Source: Diphasiastrum complanatum (taxonomy: Eukaryota; Streptophyta; Lycopodiopsida; Lycopodiales; Lycopodiaceae). From it: a stretch of 64,000 nucleotides of DNA. Positions 44,997 through 56,537 of the stretch are shown in pieces. The notes below the pieces were generated by a model that searched no databases, had not been told where the DNA came from, and saw only the letters and a list, made by a program, of their open reading frames with translations. The position numbers and the translations under genes were made by a program. The stretch is from contig CM055108.1 in assembly GCA_029204225.1 (NCBI GenBank), forward strand, positions 20,405,644-20,469,643, read 5' to 3'. Each line of letters starts with the position of its first letter. Position 1 is the stretch's first letter.

Positions 44997-45411
44997 GTCT
45001 CAAATCAGAACTTCTGTGGCTTGAAGTTCTGCAGGTTGTCTGTCTCTCGATCGAAGTCTATGACCTCCTGTCCATCGCGAATTAGGAATCAGAGAATATT
45101 CAGAACAATTAAGAAGGATTCATCTGAGCAATGAGCACGCTGTTGTAGGGCGCACACTCTTCCTCTGTCTCCATCGCGATTCAGAGTCTCAGAGAGCTCC
45201 AGCGGCTAGTCTCCAATTGCCAGTCTCCCTCTCAAATCTTCTGACTCTGGACTCCTAAGTTTCTACTATTCTGACTCCTGAGTTTCTAGAATCTTCTGTT
45301 TTCAGATTCTTGAATTTAGAAGTTTTAACTTTTGGTTTTCAGCTCTCATTTTTCAGTGAAATCTGGACTTTTGGTTTTCAGCTCTCATTTTTCAACAAAT
45401 TCTGGCTGCGC
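44993..45411. other. Non-coding stretch with a 27-base direct repeat
   Basis: CTTTTGGTTTTCAGCTCTCA plus TTTTTCA is repeated at 45329-45355 and 45368-45394, period 39. The rest is pyrimidine-rich, leader-like sequence without a gene. Confidence 0.6.
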
Positions 45412-46410
45412 TAGTAATTTATATATGTTTGAATGTCAAATTTACCGTGGGAGCCATTCTTTGGTGTCTCCATCCACTTTGATCTTGAATCTCAATCTCT
45501 CTCTTCTACATGTCCTTGATCACATCAAAAGAGCTTAACATGGATGTATAGGAGCTTCAAGGGCTGATCAGAGTAGGTAAATATGTGTGCAAGCTTCAAG
45601 GTAGAGTCATTCCTTCACATCCTAAAAGAACAATGTCGCGAAGAACCATAGTTCAAATTATCTAAGGGCAATTTTATATAATAGAGCTATGAAATAGTCT
45701 TTTAGGATTGGTTGATGTCTTACTCCATGTTTCAAATGATGGTGTCACTTTTTTTACCCCTAGTTGGTGGCATCCTATGTCGCATGAAAACATGGGATGT
45801 CGTCGAGTGGAAAGTGCCATTAAATTCCTCGATGAATCTAGATAAGCTCTCACTTGTGGATGAGTTTAATTGGCATGTTCAACATGCTTCGATTGATCTC
45901 CAACATGTGGAAGAGCTTGCCACTTAGCTATAAGAATTGTGCTAGCTCTAAAGCTCGGCCTGGGACCTAGACAACCTCTTGGTGATTGCAGGCACCACAT
46001 GTCACACTACAATGGGTGGACTACTTGAGAAAATGCATGCATTAATAGAACAACTATCTCTCTTATGAGTGATGGGAGTTGTTGAATGGAAGAATGGGAT
46101 GTCATACATGTAAGACTTGAGTTCTAAATGACCAAGTCCATCATCCATAGACCAAGACCATCATCTCGTTGGGCTGATAACCGAATTGATTTAGCTTTCG
46201 TGGCAAGTTCAAATGAAAGAATTATTACCCCAACATTTTGTTTGAAAACGTGCAAAAGTGTGAACTTCATGATTGTCTAGTTTGGTGCAGGATGGATCAG
46301 TGGTATGATATGACTTTGCTTTTATATTGGTTACCATATGAATGAATGTCTATTTGATTTTTGGCTAGGTTGGATTTTGTCGGTTTTATAGTATGATAGA
46401 TGGTTAGGCT
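45412..46410 (+). repeat. Third copy of the 3D-gene flank, gene absent
   Basis: From GTAATTTATATATGTTTGAATG the sequence follows 40640-41330 and 43460-44130, down to GAGTGATGGGAGTTGTTGAATG at about 46088. About 260 unrelated bases interrupt it. The match resumes at about 46350 (GATTTTTGGCTAGGTTGGATTTTGTCGG) and ends near 46410. The flank is therefore repeated without the gene. Confidence 0.8.
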
Positions 46411-46785
46411 AGTTTTCCCTAAAGATGTTGGCGCATTTGACTAAGTCTATTGTTGTGGAATCTCTTTATTCTAGTGGCCTCTGAGGAGCTAATGCAGCAA
46501 AGGGATTGGAATCTCTTTACTCTAGTGGCCTCTAAAGAGCTAATGCAGCAAAGGGGCTGTATAATGTGATGGCTAGAGTGGTAGTCGATGAAATTGATGG
46601 TAGATGGGCATGAAGAGATTTTCTCAATATGAATGTTCTTGCGCCATCTAAAAAGTTCCAACTTCATTCCTCTCAAAAACAATGCCCAATATCTATGCTC
46701 AAAAAATGAGCCTGAACAGCAGGGGGATCGAAATTCATCAGAGAAGATCAAATTAACCAAGACAGCCTCCATCCAGATTTCGTGC

Positions 46786-46955
46786 AGGAAGCAAATACAA
46801 TTTTGGAGGCGATGTCTACACCTGATGTTGATCAATGGAAAGCAGCGATGGACACTGGATTCAATTCTCTAATAGAGAATCAAACGTGGACAGTAACTAA
46901 GCTGCCAAAGGGAAGAATTTGGCTTAGGAGACAACTCGACCAAGTACACATGTAA
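46786..46955 (+). mobile_element. Copia reverse-transcriptase N-terminal fragment
   Basis: One frame reads DVDQWKAAMDTGFNSLIENQTWTVTKLP, the conserved opening of Copia RT. Nothing else of the element is clear on either side. The preceding bases (46640-46785) may hold part of the linker. Confidence 0.6.
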
Positions 46956-46999
46956 AATGATGATTAGGCCAAAAAGTACAATTTGATGTGGCTTGAGCT

Positions 47000-48050
47000 A
47001 GCTTAGGCTTGTTACATTTGTCATGATGAGGTTGGCAGATCATTTATCCCAAATCCCTGATCTACCAACTCCGGACCAAGGAGTCAATGATGATTTACCC
47101 AATGCCATTTTGTTTCAAGTTGACTATACCTCCATTTGGGCAAAGGATATTACTGAATATTTGACTTCAAGGGGATCCATCCTTATCTAAGCCTGAACAA
47201 TGTGCTTTGATCCTCAAAACAACACCTTTTACATTGGTTGCAGGACAACTTTACACGCAAGGATTAGATGGAATTATCCAATGATGTCTTACTGAAAGTG
47301 AAATAACCTCTGTTATATTCTTAATGCATGAAGGTGTTGGAGCTGGTCATTTCTCTTTTGGAATGACTGCCATGAAAATCCTCTTAGCCAGATTTTGGTG
47401 GCCAACTCTCTTCAAAGATACCCACCACAACGTAAAGGCCTATGATGTTTGTCAAAGGACAAAATGCTTTCAAAAAACCGACTTTGTGCCTTCACACCCT
47501 GTCATAGCTGATCAAGCCTTCCAAAAATGGGAAATTGATTATGTTGGACTGATTAGTCCCACTCCTAGGCACACTCAGGCCAAATATATTGTAGAAGCTG
47601 AGGATTATTGTACCAAATGGGCTGAAGCTAGACCTGTTCGCAATGTTGACGCTCGTTCTACCGCAAAAATTTTCTATGAACGAGTTATTGTTCGTTTTAC
47701 ATGTCCTCTAGATTTTATAAGTGATAGGAGTACACATTTTTTTTACTTTGTCATAGATGATTTACTTTCAAAATTCTTTGTTGTACATTGCAAAAGTTCC
47801 CCGTATTATCCCCACAATGCAATGGCCAGGTGAAATCCACCAACAAAATCTTATGTGGTGCTCTAACCAAGACTGTCGAGTGTAGTCGTTTCGATTGGGA
47901 ATTAAAACTCCACGTCGCTCTGTGGGCATATCGTACTATCCCGAAGAGGGCTACATGCTTAACTCCTTTCCAGTTCGTATGTGGCTAGGAAGCAGTCATG
48001 CCTGTAAAATTTCAAATGATCAATGGTGTGTTTAGTACCTAGTCGCGATA
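47000..48050 (+). mobile_element. Gypsy RNase H end and integrase fragment
   Basis: ADHLSQIPDLPTPDQGVND marks the end of a Gypsy RNase H. A zinc-binding region (HEGVGAGHFSF...YDVCQRTK), a DDE core (WEIDYVGLISPTPRHT, DFISDRSTHF) and a C-terminal LHVALWAYRTIPKRATCLTPFQFVCG follow. The layout resembles the Athila/Tat group. It is a decayed fragment with a few breaks, cut at about 48050 by the next LTR region. Confidence 0.8.
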
Positions 48051-48108
48051 TGGGAAAAATAAACCGTTTGATCAAATGTGGGGTATTTTGGAAAATTTTG
48101 AGGTGTAA

Positions 48109-48975
48109 TATGTTAAAAATTGTAAAACATATCTATCATATGTTGTTGATGTTTGGGGGGTCCTACCCATGTAAATACTTTGTACATATTCAAGGTATGT
48201 GAATTGAGCACATATCCTTGTAGAATAGGGCGAGTTTGGGTTAGGTAGATCAAATTCCAATGACATGCATAAAGTCTAATTGGTCTAGTATGACATGCAA
48301 TGATGTTGACAATGTCTAGTTTGACATGCATATAGAAATTCACATGGAATTGGTCAATTATGACCTTGTAGAATCTTGAGCCACAATAAATGCATTATGT
48401 CCTAAGTCTCCATTGTGACATGCAAAACATGCAAACACTCTAATGGACACATGCATGTAGTTTTGTATTTGTCTAGTTGAGAAATTGACATTTGGAGAAA
48501 GTAGGTAGAAGTTAGGTGCAATTTGTGCATGCAAGCAGTTAGGTGTCAAGATAATAGTAGTTTGCACTTGAATAGGTGTAGGATATGCATTGAATGCAAG
48601 GAGAGTACCACGAATTTTGGCTCTCCTATATATGTACATATCATTCTCATTCATTTCGAATGAAGAATCAAGCATTTGTAATGTCATAATGTCAAATTTT
48701 GGATCTCATTCAATATTGCTTGTAATTGCTCTCTCTCTCTCTAGCTCGAATTTTGTGTCTTCTTCATACATGATCAAGCTTGTGTACTTTCCCTATTTGT
48801 GAGGAATGAATGTAGCTTTGATTTGTAGCATTCTAGATTGTGCTCTAGCCATAGATCTGTTGATAGATTGCAGGATTGCTCTACAGGTGATCTGTGTGCC
48901 ACACAAAGCATGGTAAAGATCATTCACACATTTCTTGTGGTTTTCCACACGTGTGAACTTGCTGGATTTTTCACA
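48109..48975 (+). mobile_element. Copia-C 5' LTR (left edge tentative)
   Basis: The right end is clear: GGATTTTTCACA followed directly by TGGTATCAGAGCC at 48976. The left edge is placed at TGTTAAAAATTG because it mirrors the right end. It contains TATATATG near 48629-48636 as a TATA candidate and CCACACGTGTGAA at 48945-48957. Confidence 0.6.
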
Positions 48976-50330
48976 TGGTATCAGAGCCATACCATGCTTT
49001 GAATGCTACTAACATCAGGTGTTTGAAGAATTCTGTGACAATTCAAGCTAGGAAGCTGTTTAGCACTTTTTTGCTATCTATTCTTGAACAGTTTTTGGAT
49101 GAATGAGATTAGAACTGATATTTTTAGTCCAAAACAGAGTATGTATGGAATTCTGACATTTCACACGTGTGAAAATCAGAATACTTCATTTGCCTCTATT
49201 TCCTTTGTGTTAGGTCCAAAGGTATTGACATTATAGCTTGTTGGAAAGCTAGAAGAACCCTTTCCATTGCAATTGGTTTCAATTCATTCTGATGATCTAA
49301 GCTCTTAAAAAAGGGTATGGAGAGACCCAAAACCCGAGTGGACACTTTTTGATTTGATAACATTACATGCATGATTCATCATTCACAGTTTTTTGTATTC
49401 AATCTAAGATAGAATTGGATAAGTCAAGATTCTGTTGTCATAGTCACATCATTTCACACAAAGGGTTGTGTTTGAGTTGAATGTGTGTTTCTAAAGTGTG
49501 TTTCATTCACTTGAAACTCATGGTAAAATTTGACATCAGAATTGTAAGTGCTTCATCAGAAGATAGAGGCTAGATCGAAATTCAAAGTGATTGATTTTCT
49601 GTTGTGAACAAGGACTTACATAACTGTTGCAAGGTTTTGCATATGATTTGGTAGAATACCCAATTTTTTTTGGTTCCTATTGTAAAAGAGAAGCAACACA
49701 TTCAAATCCATCTTTTGTGTATAATAGCTCAACAAACTTGAGATCTAGACAAAACTTTGAGTCATGTAACACATTGTTTCATACAATTTGAGTGTATCTG
49801 AGTCAATAGTGGTGTCTTTAAGCATTTCACACATGCCAAAAGAAGAAAGTACCAAAATCTGTCTATACTCCAATTCAAGTTGAGAGGTTGATCTTGTTTG
49901 TTCTGTTTTGGTGGAATAATTGAGACCTATCAAATGTTGTTGCAAGACTTTGCATAGGATTTGGTAGTACACCCAATTGTTTTGGTTCCTGAAAGGATAA
50001 GTCTAAGCACCAAGGGCTAAGGTTGAGAAACAAGGGCCTAGAGGCAAGAGGCAAGGGCTGAGGTAAACAAAAAAAACAACACACTCAATTATATGTTGTT
50101 GTCCATCTACAAGAAGTCTTCACATACATGGCATTTATAGGAGATTTTCTCTTTGAAGCTAGTGAGAGACTAAATACCTCCAACTATTCAGTTTGGAAGG
50201 ATAGGATAGAGTCTTTGTTGATTTTTTATGGTGTAATCGACATAATATTGGGAATTGAAGTTTTTGAATTATATTGCTTCTCTTGGTTTTTGAATTATAT
50301 TGCTTGTAAGCCGCATAATTAGTGAATCAT
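48976..50330 (+). mobile_element. Copia-C primer site, leader and gag start
   Basis: The initiator-Met primer site is followed by about 1.1 kb of leader with a second TTCACACGTGTGAA at 49160-49173. An ATG at 50128 then opens a gag N-terminus (FEASERLNTSNYSVWKDRIESLL). The homology stops after about 60 residues and no further pol is present, so it is a truncated element. Confidence 0.65.
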
Positions 50331-51593
50331 TTGGGTTCATCAGTTAAAATTATGTGCATTCGATATACAGTATTCTTGGGATAGAGTATCCCTTAGAGTA
50401 TCCCAGTGAGCTCAAATGGATAACGAATCATAATGAATCCAAGAATAACAATTGAATTGACTTTCAGCAGGACTTTGGATATCTAGATGTGATTCTGGAT
50501 TGTAATCTAAAGTTTTGTAGTTGAAGATGATTGTCATTTTGGTATGCGTTCAGTCTTTAATTACCAGTGATTTATAGACCTTGAATATTGCACTTCAGTT
50601 TAAGAATCCTGGTAGAAAGTATTCCACCAGTATTTTCTTAATGGAAAGATTTTTGAAATGACTCTTACTTTTCCTGAGTTATGTTAGACATATACTCCAG
50701 TATCCTGTAAATGATTAAGTATGATTTGGATTTCAGGAAATTATGATAAACGAATCATATGAATCTAAATATTTATGATTGACGGATCATAAATAGATAC
50801 TTAATTATTGTCAGAGGATTATAAGGAATTGTAATGATTCATAAGTGTGATGATTAATTCTTGATCTATTATTTGAGTAGGAATTCAAATCAGTGTTTTG
50901 AATTTCTCTACTCCAGTTTTATATTTGAGGTCCTATGGATCTCACAAATATTGTCACAAGATAAGTATTTTATTTGTGGAGAATCGAATTTATCTAGTGG
51001 ATGTCATTCTACTACAGTTTATGGTCTGCAGATGCTTGAGTAAAGTTCCTCATTTGAATTGGATCTCCAGTTATCTTAGGAGACAAACAAGTCTATTAAG
51101 ATGAATGAAGGCTATTTTTCTTGCATTTGGTGCTAGAAACAGGAGCATTTAAGTCAAAAGAGTATTTGGGGTACTCAGAGTTGAGTTTTAATCATTCTAT
51201 ATCTTAATGATTCTCCTAGAGATTCTAGCTAAATGAATTATCATATCTTAGAATTTGGATTCTAAGGATATTTGTACTTGAAAGCTTATGAATTATTTGT
51301 CAGAGTTGTGGATAATTTCAGACTGTAATTATAATTATTTTTTTGATTATTTCTTTAACTTTTAACCCAGTTGGAAAATTTATCGCTTAGTGTACTTTTC
51401 CAAATCTGAATTGTACTCCAGTGCAAAGATTATCACTTGGAATAGGATTATCTCTGAGTACTTGTTTGATGTGAAAGTTAGACAAAGGATAATGATTTTC
51501 TAGGTTGATATTTAAAGTTAAAAAAACTGTTCCTGTTATTCTTTCCTATTTAGAAAGTTTCTAAGGATAGAAACAGTCTAAGGAGGGAAGAAT
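50331..51593. other. No recognisable gene; probably the interior 3' part of a Gypsy relic
   Basis: AT-rich with repeated GAATCAT / ATGAATC / GATTCATAA phrases. It ends in a purine tract (CTAAGGAGGGAAGAA) before an LTR start, so at least its right end belonged to a retroelement. Confidence 0.4.
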
Positions 51594-52141
51594 GTTATGT
51601 CCATGACCAGTAAGTAGGATTCAGTATACTCCTAGTCTTGGATACATGGTACTCCAGTAAATCAAGCTGTTAGTTATGCCACATCATACTGGATGTGACC
51701 CGAAAGTAACTAATATCCTTGTGAGGCCCAGAACACACAAAATGGAGTTTAGACAAGGTTTGAGACAGTGAATGCGTGTGTAGAGTTATCAATAGTAATT
51801 CTATGAATAGGTGGTCCATGCTTATGACTCTATTCTAGGTGAATCTATGTAGGGGAAATTAGGGCTATGCATGGCTATGTGGCCAGACTGCTTTTGGCTC
51901 TATATATTGAGGCCAAACTTGCCCTACTCCTCATTGTGATCATTGATTCATTGCCAGGATTTCACTCTACATTCATGCCTCTTGTTCCTTGGCTTGGGGA
52001 TGAAGCTTCTAGAGTTGATTGGTTGCTTCTACTTGGTTGGGTGGTTGCTCCATAGTGTGTTTTCCATTGTGTTTTCTCTTGTAAGCAGGATCTTAGGGAG
52101 CTTCCTTTATACTGGGTAACCTCAAAGGATGGCAGCTACAT
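51594..52141 (+). mobile_element. Probable Gypsy 3' LTR
   Basis: A purine tract AGGAGGGAAGAA is followed by TGTTATGTCCATGACC, the common start of plant Gypsy LTRs. CTATATATTGAGGCC at 51900-51914 is a good TATA box. The right end, at about GGCAGCTACA, is tentative. No second LTR was found. Confidence 0.5.
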
Positions 52142-52684
52142 CATCATTGACCTCTCTCCCCCCTGCAACACCTACACCCCCCACAAAGAAGCAAAAGTAT
52201 AAGTAAGTAGTTCAAAGCATCAAAGAAGATGTCCTCCCCTGATATCTTATCAAGTGATATCACAGTAGAATATATCAAATGCGTAGGGAGCCTTAAATCC
52301 TCTTAGGTCCCCAAGACATTCTTGGCACATTAAGAGCGCTTACTCCAACAGGCCCTACAAAGACATCAAGCACTAGCGGCAGCAGGCAACTCTTTGGACA
52401 AAGGCACTTCCATGTCGGGTTCATTTGGAGAGGTCCTGCCAACTCTAACAATTTCAGCTGCTTAGGCATCTACTCCTCCTAACACTACTACCATTCCACC
52501 ATTACCTCCACCACCTACTGCCACATCTACTCCATCTAATATCACACGTAACATCGGCTTATATACTACCATTCTAAAAAAGCCATCTCCCGTACATACC
52601 TCCAATCTACTTGACTCGTTGGTCAATGTAGATGATTTTGCATTACATTTACTAACACAAACCCAATCTACCATTGTCAAAACA
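52131..52684 (+). other. Decayed coding-like stretch, unassigned
   Basis: From an ATG at 52131 one frame reads a Pro/Thr/Ser-rich protein (TPTPPTKKQKYK, later TIPPLPPPPTATST) with several interruptions. The style suits a linker region of a retroelement or host protein, but I cannot assign it. The opposite-strand frames at 52462-52915 are shadows of low-complexity sequence. Confidence 0.25.
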
Positions 52685-52730
52685 TAAAGCTTGTAAAGGT
52701 AGCTTTGTAAAGCTACCTTTACAAGCTTTA
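52685..52730. repeat. Perfect 46-base palindrome at the family E LTR edge
   Basis: Arms of 22 bases (52685-52706 and 52709-52730; TAAAGCTTGTAAAGGTAGCTTT and its complement) surround a 2-base centre. The right arm is the LTR start, so the left arm is an inverted copy of the LTR edge. Confidence 0.85.
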
Positions 52731-53947
52731 CTTCCGGCGCCATCGGCGCCAGCTATGTCCCCGGCGACAGCAGCGCCCCAGCTGCTCCCGACGCCAATGG
52801 CGCCAGCGCCGCTCCCGGTGCCACTGTGACCAGAATCCAACCCGCGCCAAGTTCCTATGGTTGAAAATCTTTGATCGGTTCTAGCAGAGTCCAGAGAGCT
52901 CAGATCGATGTGCAATCACCTCACACGATCTAGGCATGACTAAAGGAAGCCTAGGGATCAATACAATCTAGAGAGAGAAAATGACTTTCTAGAAAGAGAA
53001 AATCCTAGAGAGAGAAAAACGTGCTTCACCAGCTTGGGTAGAGTGCTTGGTATGAGGGGGGGTGTCGAATCACACCAATACTATAGGGGAGTGCGGGTTG
53101 CGACTCAAGGCGAGCTCCAACCAAGTCTCAGCCTCCCTTGCTGGAATGTTGTCATGGCTCTCGCCTTGGCATGCTAGCGCCCCGAAGACTAGGGTCGGTC
53201 ACACACTTGAAATGTAACCTTCTCAGATTTATCAATAAAGTGGGATTTTTCTCAAACTGACTCTGATTACCTTCTGGGTTTCAGTGTTCGGTAAAAGCGC
53301 CAGTTGTAAGGCCGCTTTCAAAATTTTTAACTAGGCACATAGCTGAGGGTCGTATCCCAGGACGCCAGCGGTATGCCGTCGGGACCATTCGGTCCGTGGC
53401 GCCAGCGGTATGCTGTCGGGACCATTTGGTCCAGGAACTGGTTGTCTCCATATCTGTCGTGGCTTGTGGTTCTGAGTGTTCCTTGCATGAACGTGAATGG
53501 GTTAAGCTCTTGGGGAACGGGCTCTAACCTGTCGGCTGAGTTGAATGGCTTGCTTGGGTGGAAGTTACCTGTTTATGGTTGTCCAATCTGGCGTGGCGCC
53601 AGGTTGGCTTCCAGCGCTCGTGACGAAGCTTTCAGTTGGTTAAGTCTGATGTAAGTCAGACCGCTTGCTTGGAATGGATGTTACTCATTTGTAACGAAGC
53701 TTCGAGTTGGTTAAGTTTTATGTATGTCGGGCGGCTTGCTCGGAGGGAAGTCACCCACATCGGGACCCCCGATCTGGCATGGCGCCAGGTTGGATCTCAA
53801 TGTTGGTTTTTGGAACTTCAAGTTGGTTAAGTTTGATCGTTGTTGGCGAGTTGGCTGCTTGTATGTCAAGTGGGTTTGAATGGCAAGAGTTGAAGGCTGG
53901 GAAGCTAAGTCGTGGTTCCCGGCTCCCTTTGGGATGCCTGCGCTACA
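52705..53947 (+). repeat. Family E left LTR
   Basis: Starts at TTGTAAAGCTACC (the outermost TG is lost or merged in the palindrome) and ends GCGCTACA. It holds a GC-rich block with many GGCGCC palindromes at 52737-52840 and a polyadenylation-like ATCAATAAAG at 53229-53238. Confidence 0.8.
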
Positions 53948-53949
53948 TG

Positions 53950-53962
53950 TGGTATCAGAGCC
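53950..53962 (+). promoter_or_regulatory. Primer-binding site, initiator-Met tRNA
   Basis: TGGTATCAGAGCC lies two bases after the LTR end. Confidence 0.9.
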
Positions 53963-54036
53963 GACTGGCCGGTCAGCTATGCAGATCTCATGGAAATGGC
54001 ACGGTTTGGGGTTCATCAAGACAATTGTTGTGCAAG

Positions 54037-54430
54037 GTGCTGCCCACAGTGTAAGCACGGGTGCGTCCACGGTCGGGGTGGTTGGCAAAACGGGGGACTT
54101 GATGAGTCAAGGTGCTGCCCTTGAGGTGTAAGCACGGTCAATTCTCGCGGTTCGGGCCTGGCGCTGTCTGCACGTAGGACGGATGAGGCAAAGTGCTGCC
54201 TAGGGAGGTGAAAGAACGGTCTGTACCTTGTGGGGTGCGGGGCGACATATTCGAACTGTACGGGTTAACCATTGATACAGAGATGCTGCTCGAATTCGGG
54301 TGTAAAGCACGGGTGGTTAGCTGCCGGTGCGGGATAGCTGCCGATCGTTTAGCTATAAGGGCTATCGACCAAAAAGTGGTGGGGCGTGAATGAGGCAATG
54401 TGCTGCTTAATGGTGAAAGCACAGATAGTT
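54037..54430 (+). repeat. Five stem-loop repeats in the leader of family E
   Basis: A motif GTGCTGC...GT(G)AAAGCAC that can pair GTGCT with AGCAC recurs at 54037-54058, 54112-54135, 54193-54217 (one base changed in the right arm), about 54286-54309 and about 54410-54422. The loops differ. The same five occur in the leader of the element at 60535. Confidence 0.7.
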
Positions 54431-54710
54431 GGAGGGGTGTCCTATGTGGGCTGATTCCGTGATCGATTTGTATGGGCGCGGCCAGGCAAATGTCCGTTGG
54501 CAAGACCATCTCAAAGGGGGACCTTGTCTTTGTTACTTGTTAGTAAACCTGCCTGAGTGTCTTACTTGTATGTATTCGTGGTGAATCTTAGTACTCGTGC
54601 TTTGCCTGGTTTGCATGATTGCTTGTGATCAAGGAGCTGATGGCTCGAGAAAGAACCTTTTCTTTTGAAGGCTGATACCATCAAACAAAGAGGACTATAG
54701 GAACTGTGGG

Positions 54711-55205
54711 GCGGATTTGCAGTTCAAGTACTCACACGTGAACGGCAACGAAACGACTCAATGTTTGCAAAGGATGGATGGCTAGCCTGTTTCTTGGGTT
54801 GGTTTCATTTGCGACAACGCCCACCAGACACAAGCAAGAAGTCAAAAGTTGGAAAGGGCCATTTCAGGGGAGATCTTCTATGGAGCAGTTGGTCTTCATT
54901 TTGGGACGGCCACCTTTGGAACTGAAACTCACTGAGCATGGGCGATATCCAGAATCTGTGCGGCGGATTTGCAGTTCAAGTACTCGCACGTGAACGACAA
55001 CAAAACGACTCAATGTTTGCAAAGGATGGATGGCTAGCCTGTTTCTTGGGTTAGTTTCATTTGCGACAACGCCCACCAGACGCAAGCAGGAAGTCAAAAG
55101 TTGGAAAGGGCCATTTCAGGGGAGATCTTCTATGGAGCAGTTGGTCTTCATTTTGGGACGGCCACCTTCGGAATTGAAACTCACTGAGCATGGGTGATAT
55201 CCAGT
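54711..55205 (+). repeat. Tandem duplication of 252 bases inside family E
   Basis: GCGGATTTGCAGTTCAAGTACTC...GAGCATGGG-GATATCCAG is repeated at 54711 and 54963 with a handful of substitutions. Short frames inside are not conserved as protein. Confidence 0.85.
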
Positions 55206-56537
55206 ATCAGTTGGGTTTTTCCTCAAAGGGGAAAAAGACTAGGATCCTCTTCAGAGATTGGCAACAAGTTGGATCGAGCCATAATCCTAGCAGATGGGAA
55301 GCAAAGTGTTGGAAAGGATTTTTGTCCGAAGAACTCTACTCTAAGTCCGATCAACAGATTTTATAAGTGGAGGGGAACTATCACACACACCTCTCTGTTG
55401 GGGCAAATTTTGAATGCAAGTTGATCAAAATGGGGGCAAATTCAAGGTGACCTAGCCATACTCACACGAGGAGACTGGCGAACTTTGGACCTAATAAGTT
55501 GACAAGTTTTTGTTGTGGAAAGGAAAGTTTGTTATAGGCTTTCTCTGGACCAGCAATGATGAGGAAACATATGAGTACGCTGGCTTGTGTTACGTGTAAG
55601 GCAGCTGATCAATGAAGGAACTGTGAAAGTTGAGTCTTGCATGAGAGACTTGGTATTTCGAACGGACGCTAAGGGACAGTTCGCGTTGAGATCGGACTAG
55701 TGCAAACTCTGGGTGCATGTGTCTGATTCAAAGAGAGCTGCTTGAAGCCAAGCTCGATGTACACTTCTTGTTTTGACTGTGAGGCAACTGACCAGTGATG
55801 GAATTGTGAAAGTCAAGTTTTGCACGACGGACATGGTGCTTCAAACAAACGCGAAGAGATAGTTCGGATGCGGATCAAACTGGTGCGACCCTTTGGCTTT
55901 CCACGAGGTCAATGGTTACATTTGGGCTGATTCAAAGAGCTACTTCAAGCTAAGTGAGAGGTGCATTGCGGAGTACTCAATCTTTGCCTACCTTAAAGAG
56001 CCAAGATGGAAAAGTATCAAGATCAGGCTGGGACAAGGAGAGAAATCAAGGTGCAGAAGCAACAAGGCACGGAGTGGACCATAAAGTGGGCAATCAAAGG
56101 ATAAATCCTTCGGCTCAGGGAGCCTTGATACCTGTGCGAAACTGAACATATCTGCAGCTCAGGGAGCTCAACACAAAGTGCATCAAGGACAAATCAGGAG
56201 CTCAAAGGAGTTCCAAAGTCGAAAGTCAGAAGCGACAGGGGCGAACATTTCAAAGAAAGGCCTCTGTCACCAGTTAATAAGGTTCTCGGGTTTTACGAAA
56301 GCGATATCAAACCTACGTTTTTCCCAGACAAAGATATATTTTCAAGTTATGTAATTTTTCAGTACAAAGAGCTGAGCCTCCGACTTGTGGTGTGCCAGCT
56401 TTAATGTTAATAAAAAGTGGCCAGTAAATTGAGTACTGTGCCAAGTAGCTTAAATGTATAGTTATTTTAATTGGGAGACACCTTTACTTTAATCTGACAT
56501 CTGATGAGGACATCAGATTTTATAAAGGTGGGGTGGA
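55206..56537 (+). other. Family E interior, no coding capacity seen
   Basis: No retroelement protein motif in any frame. The same sequence recurs inverted at 57754-58897 and direct at 58898-60147. A 63-codon ATG frame (MAFHEVNGYIWADSKSYFK) at 55893 is kept in all three copies, but its continuation is not, so it is probably chance. Confidence 0.6.

Noticed and set aside
52462-52915. Glycine/alanine-rich minus frames
   Set aside because: They read through the GGCGCC-rich LTR block and Pro/Thr-coding plus-strand sequence in reverse. Low-complexity shadows.
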